Of a stretch of DNA of 64,000 nt, positions 16,547 to 24,853 are shown piece by piece. Both the position numbers and the translations under genes were made by a program. The stretch comes from Paenibacillus sp. cl123 (GTDB lineage Bacteria > Bacillota > Bacilli > Paenibacillales > NBRC-103111). Under the pieces are notes generated by a model. The model made no database searches. It was not told the DNA's origin and saw only the letters and a list, made by a program, of their open reading frames with translations. Within the stretch, counting starts at the first letter, position 1. Every line of letters starts with the position of its first letter. The stretch is taken from assembly GCF_900101595.1 (NCBI RefSeq), contig NZ_FMYY01000019.1, forward strand, positions 59,736 through 123,735, given 5' to 3'.

Positions 16547-19500
16547 ATGACTAATACCCCTATTCGAACCCGTCTGATGCGATCGACTATCTTTGTGCTG
16601 CTCGTAAGTCTGTCGGTAGGCTTGCTTTGTCCGAACTTCGCCCAAGCTTTGGAAATAAAAGATAGCGCTTTCTTCAAATACGATCTGGAAAACACATCCT
16701 TAGGAGCTATTCAAGGTCAGGACAGCTGGTCTGGCAGCGCCAATGCCAAAGCAGTCAATAATTTGAAGTACGCCGGCATCCGGGCACTTGAATTAAAGGA
16801 TACTTCCAGCAGCGGTTATGAGTTCGCTTCGCGGCCCGTTCCGCCATCGGGGGCAGGCATTCTCGAATTCTACGCGAGAGCCAGTCAGACGAATGCCTTG
16901 GTCACATTCAACATCCTGTCCGGCGCCAATACGGCCATCTCGGTAGGCTTCGGCAGTAACGGGAAGTTTGTCAGGCAATCTTCAGCAGGTACATTTACAG
17001 ATGTCTCTGCCGGAAGCTACGTGACGGGTCGCTGGTACTGCTTCACCCTGGCCTATGATCTCGTCAGAGGAAAATACAATGTTTATATCTACGATATGAC
17101 AGCGGATAAGAACAAATTGAGTTATTTGACCTTCCCGGATGATTATTCTCCCTTGACTACGGATTCCTATATGGACAACATTCAGATGAAAACCGCTTCG
17201 GCGCAAACGGGTACGGTTTATTTCGACAATATCGCGGTATACCCGATGGAATCAAGAATTGCAGATGAGGGCTTCGAAGGCTATACGGCAGGAAATCTCA
17301 ACAATCAAGGGGCTTGGGCGGTCTCGGGTAGCGCTGTAACCGTGGAGAGCGGCACAGGAATCAGCGGGGCCAAATATGCCAAGATTAGTGGAAATGTCAC
17401 TACGGACGTATACGCACGAAAGAAACTATATCGAGCGGCCAACACGACTTCGGAAGTTTGGGTGAACGCCTCCCAATCCAACCGCCAATTGCAAATCATA
17501 GGTTATTCCGATATCGGTTCCCTGGTCGAGTCGGTCAAGATCGGCTTCGGAGCCAACGGGAACTTCTTCTACTACGAGGATACGCTCTCCGTCGATACCG
17601 GAATCGCCTATAGCCCGAATACATGGTATCGGCTACGGGTCAATACCTACGGAGCCAAGAATAGCCGATATTATGTATTCGAAGTCTCTAATGCCGCTGG
17701 AGCTTCCGTTTTTCGAAGTCCCCTGTTGGCTATGAGGAACACCAGTTCGAGCGAGTCCAGTTACCTGGATGTCATAGAAGTCCGAACACCTGCTGGGGGA
17801 AGCTCTACCTTCAAATTCGACGAATGGAATGTGATGGCTAACGACATCTTATTGAACCAGAGCTTCGAAGGAATGGTCGCTGGCAATGCGGTCAATGGGC
17901 AAGAAGGATGGTCGGGGACATCAAACAGCACAGTAACGGATAATACTGGCTCCGTCATTTCTTCAGGGGGGAACAAAACCTTGAAGATTGAGGATACCAG
18001 TACCACTCTATTTCAGTCTGCCGGTATTTCTTTCCCGGGGGTGACCTCTCTGCTCTATGAATTCTGGGTTAAAGCTTCCAGTACAACCAATATCCTCTAT
18101 ATGGATGTTAAGCAAGGATCGACTCAAGCGGTCAGACTAGGCCTTGCTTCCAATGGTAAATTCGGCTACTATGATGGCTCCCAGTATATCTCAACTCCTA
18201 CCGACTATTCAGCAAACACTTGGTATAAAATAGCTATTACCGTAGACGCCACGGATAAAACCTATGATTATTACGTATACGATCGGGCGGGGACTCAACT
18301 GGTAAAGGTTAACGATATTGATTTTATCGACGCTTCGACCTCATCTGTCAATTATATAGGCTTCGCTACCAATTCCACCAAGTTGGGCACGTATTATGTG
18401 GATGATATCAGGCTGAAGAACACCGGCTCCTTCCAAAACCGGAGTACATTCGACTATATCGACCAATTGGGGACCAACGGTGACTGGTTTAAGAACAGCA
18501 ACGATGAGTCCGGTACGTTGGCTTGGGGAGAAACCAGCGTCATGATGGCCTACTTGGATATGTATGAGACGACCTGGGATACCGCTTATCTGGACCAATT
18601 TATCTCTCATGCAGACGCGGTCCTGAATCAACGTGACTCGGTAAGAGGCGTAACCGATTACAAGGGGGATTCCCTTGCTGCATGGCGAAGTGGTTCAAGA
18701 TACACCCTGGCAGAGAAATTACTCCAGGATGCCGGGGGAAGTCCTGTATTACGTGTCAAATCCGTTCGGAACGGGGACTCGACTGGGGGGACCGGAACGG
18801 CCAACGACAACAACTCCATCCATGTCCAGGTCACGCAAGGAACGAACCCGGGAAGCTTCAAATTAAATGTCTTCAGCCAAACCCTCGGCGTTGATACAAC
18901 CTATGACAATCTAAACATGGATAATGCGAGTCCGGATTATGCCTTGACTCGTGTTAAGGATCGTCTTGTGGTGTTGGAGGACATGGGGGGGTCTGGAACT
19001 AACAATCCGGTCATCATGTCGCAAGCTGAGCCCTTAGAATCGAAATACATGTATTTGTTGGTGGACAATGCCTATGTGACGGTACCCTATGCCAGATATG
19101 TAGATCTGGTGTACAATGACTCTTCTTTTCCGATAGGTGGAACGTACAGGAGCAAAGCGGACACCTATAAGACTGCCGTAAAAACTGTCTTGTCCTACTT
19201 CGATTCCTATTGGACGGATAACCCGGCAGACAATACGGAAGGATATTTCACATTTGCTTATGGATCCCCGATTTGGGCGGATGGAGTCGATGAGCCGCTT
19301 AATCGTTTGGCCGCCATTGGAATGGCCTACCTCTATATCAATCACGCAGAGGCCGATGCGGTGTATGAAGCGAGGGCTTCCAAGATGGCTAATCTCTTCA
19401 AGCAAGATTTAGAGCTCCGTACGGTTACGGTTAACGGCGCCACCTATGATTATTATTTTTGGACCTATTGGGATCAAGATTTATACGGCTATAAGGGTTG

Positions 19501-20305
19501 GACTACTTCTGCAGGCATTTCATCCAATACGAAATCCTTTGGGGGGTACAAAGCAACGGAGGATGTTTCCCATGCTTTACTCGACATTTACTTTGCTTAC
19601 TTGGCATACAAACATCAACTCAAGGTTGTGAATACTACTACTCCGGTCTTCAATCTTACCGATATGCAGAGATTTGCCAATAACTATACCAAAAAAATAA
19701 TACAAAGTGACGGTAGAATGTCATCCGATGTTGCAGGTAACGGAATCAGTGCCAACTATGTTGCCGAATGGCTTCTATTAACCGAATTTGATCCTGAGGT
19801 TTATAACAAAACTAAAGATTTGGTAGACCAAAAGGATTATTTGGGAACCACTCGCGCAATCGGAATGAGTGCCTTAATGAACTGGGCCAAGCCGGCCCTG
19901 ATCCTGCAAGCCGAAAGCCTGCCAGTCACCCCTTCAGCAGGCCGCACTCAAACCAATTATACCGATACGCCGACTGGAAAAATATTCAACAACTTGAACT
20001 CTACTGCAATCAACGATTACGTGGAGTATACCGTCAACATTCCTGCTCCAGGCACCTATTCGATCTATATTGGAAACCGAACGGCTTCCAATAAAGGCAT
20101 CTACCAACTAGCCATTGCCGGGACGAACCAGGGCACCCCCGTAGATGAGTACAGCAGCACGACGGGATTTACCGAAGCGAATCTAGGCCATACTACTTTC
20201 AGCACAAGCGGGAACAAGACGTTCCGTTTTACGGTGACAGACCAAAACACCAGCAGCAGCGGGTATCAGCTCGCTTATGATTATATTAAGCTGGTTAAGC
20301 ATTAA
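16547..20305 (+). CDS. Large secreted multidomain carbohydrate-active protein
   Basis: 1,252 residues. A signal peptide lies at about 1-35 (ending AQALE). Three repeated jelly-roll modules follow, at roughly 40-225, 228-420 and 427-620, each opening with a version of 'FEG...GN..GQ..W'. An alpha-helical region at about 625-1110 contains repeated helix pairs and aromatic motifs (WGETSVMMAYLDMYETTWD, GYFTFAYGSPIWADGVDEP), suggesting an alpha/alpha toroid as in many polysaccharide lyases, epimerases and unsaturated-glycosidase families. The last 135 residues look like a CBM6/35 carbohydrate-binding module (LQAESLP... NDYVEYTVNIPAPGTYSIYI). No SLH or LPxTG anchor is seen, so it is probably released. 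It diverges from the sensor-regulator and is the likely depolymerase of the locus. Catalytic residues were not assigned. Confidence 0.75.
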   Translation: MTNTPIRTRLMRSTIFVLLVSLSVGLLCPNFAQALEIKDSAFFKYDLENTSLGAIQGQDSWSGSANAKAVNNLKYAGIRALELKDTSSSGYEFASRPVPPSGAGILEFYARASQTNALVTFNILSGANTAISVGFGSNGKFVRQSSAGTFTDVSAGSYVTGRWYCFTLAYDLVRGKYNVYIYDMTADKNKLSYLTFPDDYSPLTTDSYMDNIQMKTASAQTGTVYFDNIAVYPMESRIADEGFEGYTAGNLNNQGAWAVSGSAVTVESGTGISGAKYAKISGNVTTDVYARKKLYRAANTTSEVWVNASQSNRQLQIIGYSDIGSLVESVKIGFGANGNFFYYEDTLSVDTGIAYSPNTWYRLRVNTYGAKNSRYYVFEVSNAAGASVFRSPLLAMRNTSSSESSYLDVIEVRTPAGGSSTFKFDEWNVMANDILLNQSFEGMVAGNAVNGQEGWSGTSNSTVTDNTGSVISSGGNKTLKIEDTSTTLFQSAGISFPGVTSLLYEFWVKASSTTNILYMDVKQGSTQAVRLGLASNGKFGYYDGSQYISTPTDYSANTWYKIAITVDATDKTYDYYVYDRAGTQLVKVNDIDFIDASTSSVNYIGFATNSTKLGTYYVDDIRLKNTGSFQNRSTFDYIDQLGTNGDWFKNSNDESGTLAWGETSVMMAYLDMYETTWDTAYLDQFISHADAVLNQRDSVRGVTDYKGDSLAAWRSGSRYTLAEKLLQDAGGSPVLRVKSVRNGDSTGGTGTANDNNSIHVQVTQGTNPGSFKLNVFSQTLGVDTTYDNLNMDNASPDYALTRVKDRLVVLEDMGGSGTNNPVIMSQAEPLESKYMYLLVDNAYVTVPYARYVDLVYNDSSFPIGGTYRSKADTYKTAVKTVLSYFDSYWTDNPADNTEGYFTFAYGSPIWADGVDEPLNRLAAIGMAYLYINHAEADAVYEARASKMANLFKQDLELRTVTVNGATYDYYFWTYWDQDLYGYKGWTTSAGISSNTKSFGGYKATEDVSHALLDIYFAYLAYKHQLKVVNTTTPVFNLTDMQRFANNYTKKIIQSDGRMSSDVAGNGISANYVAEWLLLTEFDPEVYNKTKDLVDQKDYLGTTRAIGMSALMNWAKPALILQAESLPVTPSAGRTQTNYTDTPTGKIFNNLNSTAINDYVEYTVNIPAPGTYSIYIGNRTASNKGIYQLAIAGTNQGTPVDEYSSTTGFTEANLGHTTFSTSGNKTFRFTVTDQNTSSSGYQLAYDYIKLVKH

Positions 20306-20492
20306 CAGGGAACGGACTTTACGAATTGATGAGGTCAATCAGCGTCTAGGCTGTTATGGAAAACGATCTCGATTAACGCTTAGCCGTATCGGTAAGAAGA
20401 TACAACAATTAGCACTGCTAGAACTCTAATAGGGTAAAGGCCGAGATCGAAAAATACACCATATGATACTTTGACCTTTCTGGATTCACGGC
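20306..20492 (+). other. Intergenic stretch with an orphan reading frame
   Basis: Between the secreted protein stop and the shared terminator there is no recognisable gene. A plus-strand frame free of stops ends at 20429 and reads ...LRIDEVNQRLGCYGKRSRLT and ...LSRIGKKIQQLALLEL. Its composition is protein-like and could be the tail of a lost gene (for example a transposase), but I cannot identify it and there is no start signal. Confidence 0.2.
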
Positions 20493-20528
20493 AAAAAGCT
20501 CATCGGTAAATGACCCGATGAGCTTTTT
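20493..20528. terminator. Bidirectional Rho-independent terminator
   Basis: A 14-bp perfect stem AAAAAGCTCATCGG (20493-20506) pairs with 20515-20528, with an 8-base loop. A-runs and T-runs on both sides let it stop the converging secreted-protein (+) and glmS (-) transcripts. Confidence 0.85.
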
Positions 20529-20635
20529 GTTCTATCCTTTATGTGTGGTTACATAATTTTTTACTAGTTCCACTGTTCTTTACTGGTTCCAGACATTTTT
20601 ATCATCTGACACAAACCAACCAGCTCCTACTTCCT

Positions 20636-22465
20636 CTACTCCACCGTCACACTCTTCGCCAAATTCCGCGGTTTATCCACATCATGACCCAGCGCCAGCG
20701 AAGCATAGTAGCTCAGCAGCTGCAGCGGCACGACCGACAAAGCCGGGGCAAGCAAAGGATGCGTCTGCGGAATGGCGAACGTTTCGTCAACGGCCTTGGC
20801 CAGCTCGTCGTTGCCTTCCATGTGGATGCCGTATACTTGAGCGCCGCGCGCCTTTACTTCCTTTATATTGCTGACTGTCTTCTCGAACAGCACTTCCTGG
20901 GTCGCCAGCGCGATGACCGGGATGCCGTCTTCGATCAGAGCCAGCGTGCCATGCTTCAGCTCTCCGGCTGCATAAGCCTCGGAATGAATGTAAGAAATTT
21001 CCTTTAGCTTGAGCGAGCCTTCCAGCGCTGTCGCATAATCCAGGCCGCGGCCGATGAAGAACAGGTTGCTGTGCTTGGCAATCTGTTCGGCTACTTCGCG
21101 GATTGCTTCCGATTGAGCCAGTATTTGCTCCACCTGCTTGGGCAGCTCTTGCATAGCTGAGAGAACCTCGGTCACATAGCCCGCATCGACCGTCTCCAGC
21201 GTCTGAGCCAGGTACAGCCCCAGCAGATAGAAGGCGATCAGCTGCGACGTATAAGCCTTGGTCGAAGCTACGGCAATCTCCGGACCGGCCCAGGTGACGA
21301 TCACATCGTCCGCTTCGCGGGCCACCGAGCTGCCGACGACGTTCGTGATCGCGAGCACACGAGCGCCATTGCGCTTGGCTTCACGCAGCGCAGCCAGCGT
21401 ATCGGCGGTTTCGCCGGATTGGCTGACCACGATAACCAACGTCTGAGGCGTAATAATCGGCGAACGGTAGCGGTATTCGGAAGCGACATCCGCCTCCACC
21501 GGAATACGCGCCAGCGTTTCAATAACCGACTTGCCGACCAGACCCGCATGATAAGCCGTGCCGCAGGCCACGATATGCACATTGCGGATGTCCGCGATCT
21601 GCTCGCGCGTCATCCCTACTTCCGGCAGCAGCACTTTCGAGCCGGACGCGTCGATTCGAGCGCCCATCGTATCCCGGTAAGCCTTCGGCTGCTCGTAGAC
21701 TTCTTTCAGCATAAAGTGATCAAATCCGGCTTTTTCCGCCGTCATAATATCCCAATCGACATGAAATAATTCCCGGGAAATAAAATTGCCCTCAAGCGTC
21801 ATCAAGGTGACGTCATCTTTTGTCAATAAAGCCATTTCGCCGTCGTTTAGAATATACACATTGCGCGTATGCTCCAAGATCGCCGGGATATCCGAGCCGA
21901 TAAAGTTCTCTCCGTCGCCTACGCCAATGATCAATGGGCTCGACAGACGCACGGCAACCAGTTTCTCCGGCTCATACTCCGTCAGCACGCCCAGCGCGAA
22001 GGCTCCTCTCATCCGTGTCACGGCCTGCTGCACGGCTTTGACGATGTCGCCTTCATACAGACTGGCGATCAGGTGCGAGATTACTTCCGTGTCCGTTTCC
22101 GATACGAACACATGTCCTTGCTCGGTCAACTCTTCCTTTAATGCGATATAATTTTCGATAATGCCGTTATGAACAACCGAAAACTTGGATGAATTATCCG
22201 TATGCGGATGCGAATTAACGTCAGACGGCTTGCCATGCGTCGCCCACCGGGTATGACCAATCCCGATGTTTCCGGACAGCGGCGCTTCTTCCAGCTTCGA
22301 CTCCAGGACGGCCAGACGGCCCTTGGACTTCTTGATCTGCAGCCCTTCTGTCGTATACACGGCTACTCCAGCCGAGTCGTACCCGCGATATTCCAGCTTC
22401 CTTAGTCCGTCAATCAATATATTCTGGGAATTCCGTTTACCTACATATCCAACAATACCGCACAT
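20636..22465 (-). CDS. glmS: Glutamine--fructose-6-phosphate aminotransferase (isomerizing)
   Basis: A full-length 609-residue GlmS. It makes glucosamine-6-phosphate from fructose-6-phosphate and glutamine, the entry step to UDP-GlcNAc and peptidoglycan. The N-terminal glutaminase begins MCGIVGYVG, with Cys2 as nucleophile, and has GHTRWATHG. Two SIS domains follow, with the sugar-phosphate loop VVSQSGETADT, and the protein ends in the invariant DKPRNLAKSVTVE. GGAGG precedes the ATG by ten bases. It is regulated by the glmS ribozyme in its own leader (22718-22961), about 250 bases upstream of the start codon, and expressed from a promoter at 23019-23047. Confidence 0.98.
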   Translation of the reverse strand: MCGIVGYVGKRNSQNILIDGLRKLEYRGYDSAGVAVYTTEGLQIKKSKGRLAVLESKLEEAPLSGNIGIGHTRWATHGKPSDVNSHPHTDNSSKFSVVHNGIIENYIALKEELTEQGHVFVSETDTEVISHLIASLYEGDIVKAVQQAVTRMRGAFALGVLTEYEPEKLVAVRLSSPLIIGVGDGENFIGSDIPAILEHTRNVYILNDGEMALLTKDDVTLMTLEGNFISRELFHVDWDIMTAEKAGFDHFMLKEVYEQPKAYRDTMGARIDASGSKVLLPEVGMTREQIADIRNVHIVACGTAYHAGLVGKSVIETLARIPVEADVASEYRYRSPIITPQTLVIVVSQSGETADTLAALREAKRNGARVLAITNVVGSSVAREADDVIVTWAGPEIAVASTKAYTSQLIAFYLLGLYLAQTLETVDAGYVTEVLSAMQELPKQVEQILAQSEAIREVAEQIAKHSNLFFIGRGLDYATALEGSLKLKEISYIHSEAYAAGELKHGTLALIEDGIPVIALATQEVLFEKTVSNIKEVKARGAQVYGIHMEGNDELAKAVDETFAIPQTHPLLAPALSVVPLQLLSYYASLALGHDVDKPRNLAKSVTVE

Positions 22466-22717
22466 ATGCTCATATCCTCCAATTGTCGAAAAAGCCCTGC
22501 CGGCTCTTCAACGGAGAAGCGCATATATGCTTCCGGGAAGCTCGCTTCATGCTTCGTGCGCAAAGAAAGCTTCGGTGCGGCCTGCTGCCAGGCCCGAACT
22601 ATTCACTTGTCATCACGAAGCGGAAAAGCTTCCGGAGCTTGCGCCCTCACGAAGAAGCGTTTGCCCATGGCAAAGAAGCTTTTCATTCGTTTTAGTTTAG
22701 CGTAAAGCTATTCCATC
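22466..22717 (-). other. glmS leader between ribozyme and start codon
   Basis: About 250 transcribed bases with no convincing gene. The segment is packed with GAAGC / GCTTC words that can pair with one another in several ways (for example around 22545, 22575, 22635 and 22655). Short frames on both strands look accidental. It is unusually long for a linker between a glmS ribozyme and its gene; whether it has a function is unknown. Confidence 0.4.
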
Positions 22718-22961
22718 CTGCCGAGCCTTTGTCCGTCCGGTCGCCCGGACGTTTTGACGCTCGACTTACGGTCTAGATGATGACCGGAAGGTCCCCGCCG
22801 AATGTTTCGAACACCTTCACCTCGTCAACTGGACGAGCGTGTCCATGCATTAAGCGACTGATGCGTTGTCTGTGAGTGGTAATGCGAAGCCCTCTGTCGA
22901 TGGCTTGAGACCGATTCACATCAGCGAATAATGTCTGTAACGCGCGTGCCAGTTCTGGCGC
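22718..22961 (-). ncRNA. glmS ribozyme (glucosamine-6-phosphate-activated self-cleaving riboswitch)
   Basis: Read on the minus strand, the leader contains the conserved 5' core AGCGCCAGAACTGGC with predicted cleavage between A22962 and G22961. After the variable P1/P2 region comes GACGAGG, then TTCGAAACATTCGGCGGGG and CCTTCCGGTC...GACCGTAAG. These correspond to the conserved GACGAGG / TATCGA...TCGGCGG / CCTCCCGG core of Bacillus glmS ribozymes. A P4-like helix (CGAGC / GCTCG) encloses a second hairpin CGTCCGG-GCGA-CCGGACG capped by a GNRA loop. Known biology: GlcN6P acts as cofactor, and cleavage exposes a 5'-OH that triggers degradation, repressing glmS. An 81-codon ORF across this region (22773-23018) is spurious. 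The 3' boundary is approximate. Confidence 0.93.
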
Positions 22962-23018
22962 TTGTCTTGCTAAGATAACCTCTGCCCACCTTTCCATATT
23001 TGAATCAGACATAATCAC

Positions 23019-23047
23019 ATCTTATGCATTTTGCTTGCAAAGCGCAA
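23019..23047 (-). promoter_or_regulatory. Sigma-A-type promoter of glmS
   Basis: TTGCGC at 23042-23047 and TAAGAT at 23019-23024 on the minus strand are separated by exactly 17 bases. Transcription would begin about 50 bases before the ribozyme cleavage site. Confidence 0.65.
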
Positions 23048-23120
23048 CCCCTAATTTTCATACGATTTTCATTTCATTCGTTTGTCCCATTCCCGCCGCG
23101 CTTCCCAGCCGATTTCGACA

Positions 23121-23160
23121 AAAAAATCTCTGAGCCCGGCCTTGGCCGGTCCCAGAGATT
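23121..23160 (-). terminator. Rho-independent terminator of glmM
   Basis: Minus strand: AATCTCTG (23153-23160) pairs with CAGAGATT (23125-23132), with an inner GC-rich stem built on GGCCAAGGCC, followed by a run of Ts. It lies about 160 bases past glmM; 23161-23322 holds no gene. Confidence 0.88.
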
Positions 23161-23322
23161 GTTCGTTCAAGTTCGCTGAAGCCCTACCGGACAAATAGAC
23201 GCCCGCGGGACCTTCAGCTTCCTTCGGCCAGAGCAGCTTGCTCTCCCCCGCCTCATGCCGGATAAAACGCAGCTCGGCTGAGCAAGCCCAGAGCTTCCGT
23301 CGAGCCGACCGGCCGCGTATCG

Positions 23323-24663
23323 CTATACGAGCTCCCGCTCAATTACTGAGGCGATCTGCTGGACATAAGCTTCGACCAGTTCCTTGTCGGGACCTTCAGC
23401 CATGACGCGAATGAGCGATTCGGTACCCGACGGACGGACCAGTACACGGCCATTGTCGCCGAGCTGCTCTTCCACCTTCGTAATTTCAGCAGCCACAGCT
23501 GCGTTATCCTTCAGCTTGCTCTTGTCGCCTACACGGACATTGACCAGCTTTTGCGGGTATTTGCGCATGATGGTTTTGAGCTCGCTGAGCGGCTTGCCGG
23601 CTTGCACCAGCGTATCCATAAGCTGAAGAGCCGAGAGAATCCCGTCACCCGTCGTATTATGATCCAGGAAAATGACATGCCCCGACTGCTCGCCGCCCAG
23701 ATTAAAGCCGCCCTTGCGCATCTCTTCCATCACATAGCGATCCCCGACCGCCGTCTTGGCCGCCTTCATCCCGACCGCTTCGATGCCCTTGAAGAAGCCG
23801 ATATTGCTCATGACCGTCGTGACGATCGTCTGACCGTTCAGCTTGCCCTGCTGATTCAGCGCATGCCCGATGATGCTGAGAATAAAGTCGCCGTCAACCT
23901 CATGACCCTGCTCATCCACAGCGATCAGACGGTCGGCATCCCCGTCGAAAGCAAGCCCGATATGCGCCTTATGCTCCACGACCAGCCGCTGCAGCTCCTC
24001 AGGATGAGTCGATCCGCAGCAGTCGTTAATATTGCGTCCGGTCGGCTCTGCCCCGATCGTGATTACCTCGGCGCCAAGCGCCTCGAATACTTTCGGAGCC
24101 AGCTCGTAAGCGGCGCCGTGCGCGCAATCGAGCACTACCCGGTAGCCGGCGAAAGAGGATTTGACCGTAGACTGTATATAGGACAGGTATGCAAACTTTC
24201 CTTCCGGATTGTCCGTTACCGAGCCGATATCTCCTCCGGTCGGACGAGGCAGCTCATCCACTTCCGCATCCATCAGCCGCTCGATTTCCAGCTCCGTCTC
24301 ATCGGACAGCTTGAAGCCGTCTGCTCCGAAAAATTTGATCCCGTTATCCTCCACCGGATTGTGGCTAGCCGAGATCATCACACCTGCGTCCGCTTTCAGC
24401 GCCCGCGTCAAATAAGCGACCCCGGGCGTCGACAAGACGCCAAGCCGGATAACGCTTGCCCCGATGGACAGCAGTCCCGCAACTAGAGCAGCCTCCAGCA
24501 TCGGGCCTGAGATGCGTGTATCCTGCCCAATGACAACGACCGGCTTCTCAACTTGGCCTGCGAGCACATACCCTCCGCAGCGGCCGATCTTATAGGCCAG
24601 CTCGGGCGTCAATTCCTGGTTGGCTACCCCCCGTACCCCATCCGTTCCAAAGTATTTCCCCAT
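23323..24663 (-). CDS. glmM: Phosphoglucosamine mutase
   Basis: A 446-residue alpha-D-phosphohexomutase that converts glucosamine-6-phosphate to glucosamine-1-phosphate, the step after GlmS. The N-terminus MGKYFGTDGVRGVAN, the phosphoserine loop GVMISASHNPVEDNGIK near residue 100, the metal site AFDGDADRLIAVDE and the C-terminal phosphate-binding RPSGTESLIRVMAEG are all intact. In many Firmicutes it is co-transcribed with cdaA-cdaR; here a terminator and a separate promoter lie between cdaR and glmM. Confidence 0.98.
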   Translation of the reverse strand: MGKYFGTDGVRGVANQELTPELAYKIGRCGGYVLAGQVEKPVVVIGQDTRISGPMLEAALVAGLLSIGASVIRLGVLSTPGVAYLTRALKADAGVMISASHNPVEDNGIKFFGADGFKLSDETELEIERLMDAEVDELPRPTGGDIGSVTDNPEGKFAYLSYIQSTVKSSFAGYRVVLDCAHGAAYELAPKVFEALGAEVITIGAEPTGRNINDCCGSTHPEELQRLVVEHKAHIGLAFDGDADRLIAVDEQGHEVDGDFILSIIGHALNQQGKLNGQTIVTTVMSNIGFFKGIEAVGMKAAKTAVGDRYVMEEMRKGGFNLGGEQSGHVIFLDHNTTGDGILSALQLMDTLVQAGKPLSELKTIMRKYPQKLVNVRVGDKSKLKDNAAVAAEITKVEEQLGDNGRVLVRPSGTESLIRVMAEGPDKELVEAYVQQIASVIERELV

Positions 24664-24736
24664 TTATCTTCTCTCCCCTATCGGTTCCCTTTTGTGCTTC
24701 TTGCTGCTCCCCATGATCCGGGCACAAACTACACTC

Positions 24737-24765
24737 ATTATCTCTGATTCGGTTCAGACGGTCAA
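24737..24765 (-). promoter_or_regulatory. Sigma-A-type promoter of glmM
   Basis: Minus strand TTGACC (24760-24765), a 17-base spacer and GATAAT (24737-24742), ending about 74 bases before the glmM ATG. It lies directly downstream of the cdaR terminator. Confidence 0.8.
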
Positions 24766-24790
24766 TCCTCCTTGCCTGAGACCTTATAAA

Positions 24791-24822
24791 CAAAGGGATA
24801 CGGCGCCCTGCTCCCGTATCCC
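24791..24822 (-). terminator. Rho-independent terminator of cdaA-cdaR
   Basis: Minus strand GGGATACGG / CCGTATCCC, a 9-bp stem with a ten-base loop, followed by TTTGTTTAT. It lies 32 bases beyond the cdaR stop. Confidence 0.8.
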
Positions 24823-24853
24823 TCATCCTATTCATTCACCGCTCAATTAGCGC

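Noticed and set aside
22466..22705. Overlapping short ORFs in the glmS leader
   Set aside because: Low-complexity frames from GCTTC-rich sequence on the strand opposite to glmS transcription, with no start signals.
22773..23018. 81-codon minus-strand ORF between glmM and glmS
   Set aside because: It coincides with the conserved core of the glmS ribozyme; there is no ribosome site and no recognisable protein family.
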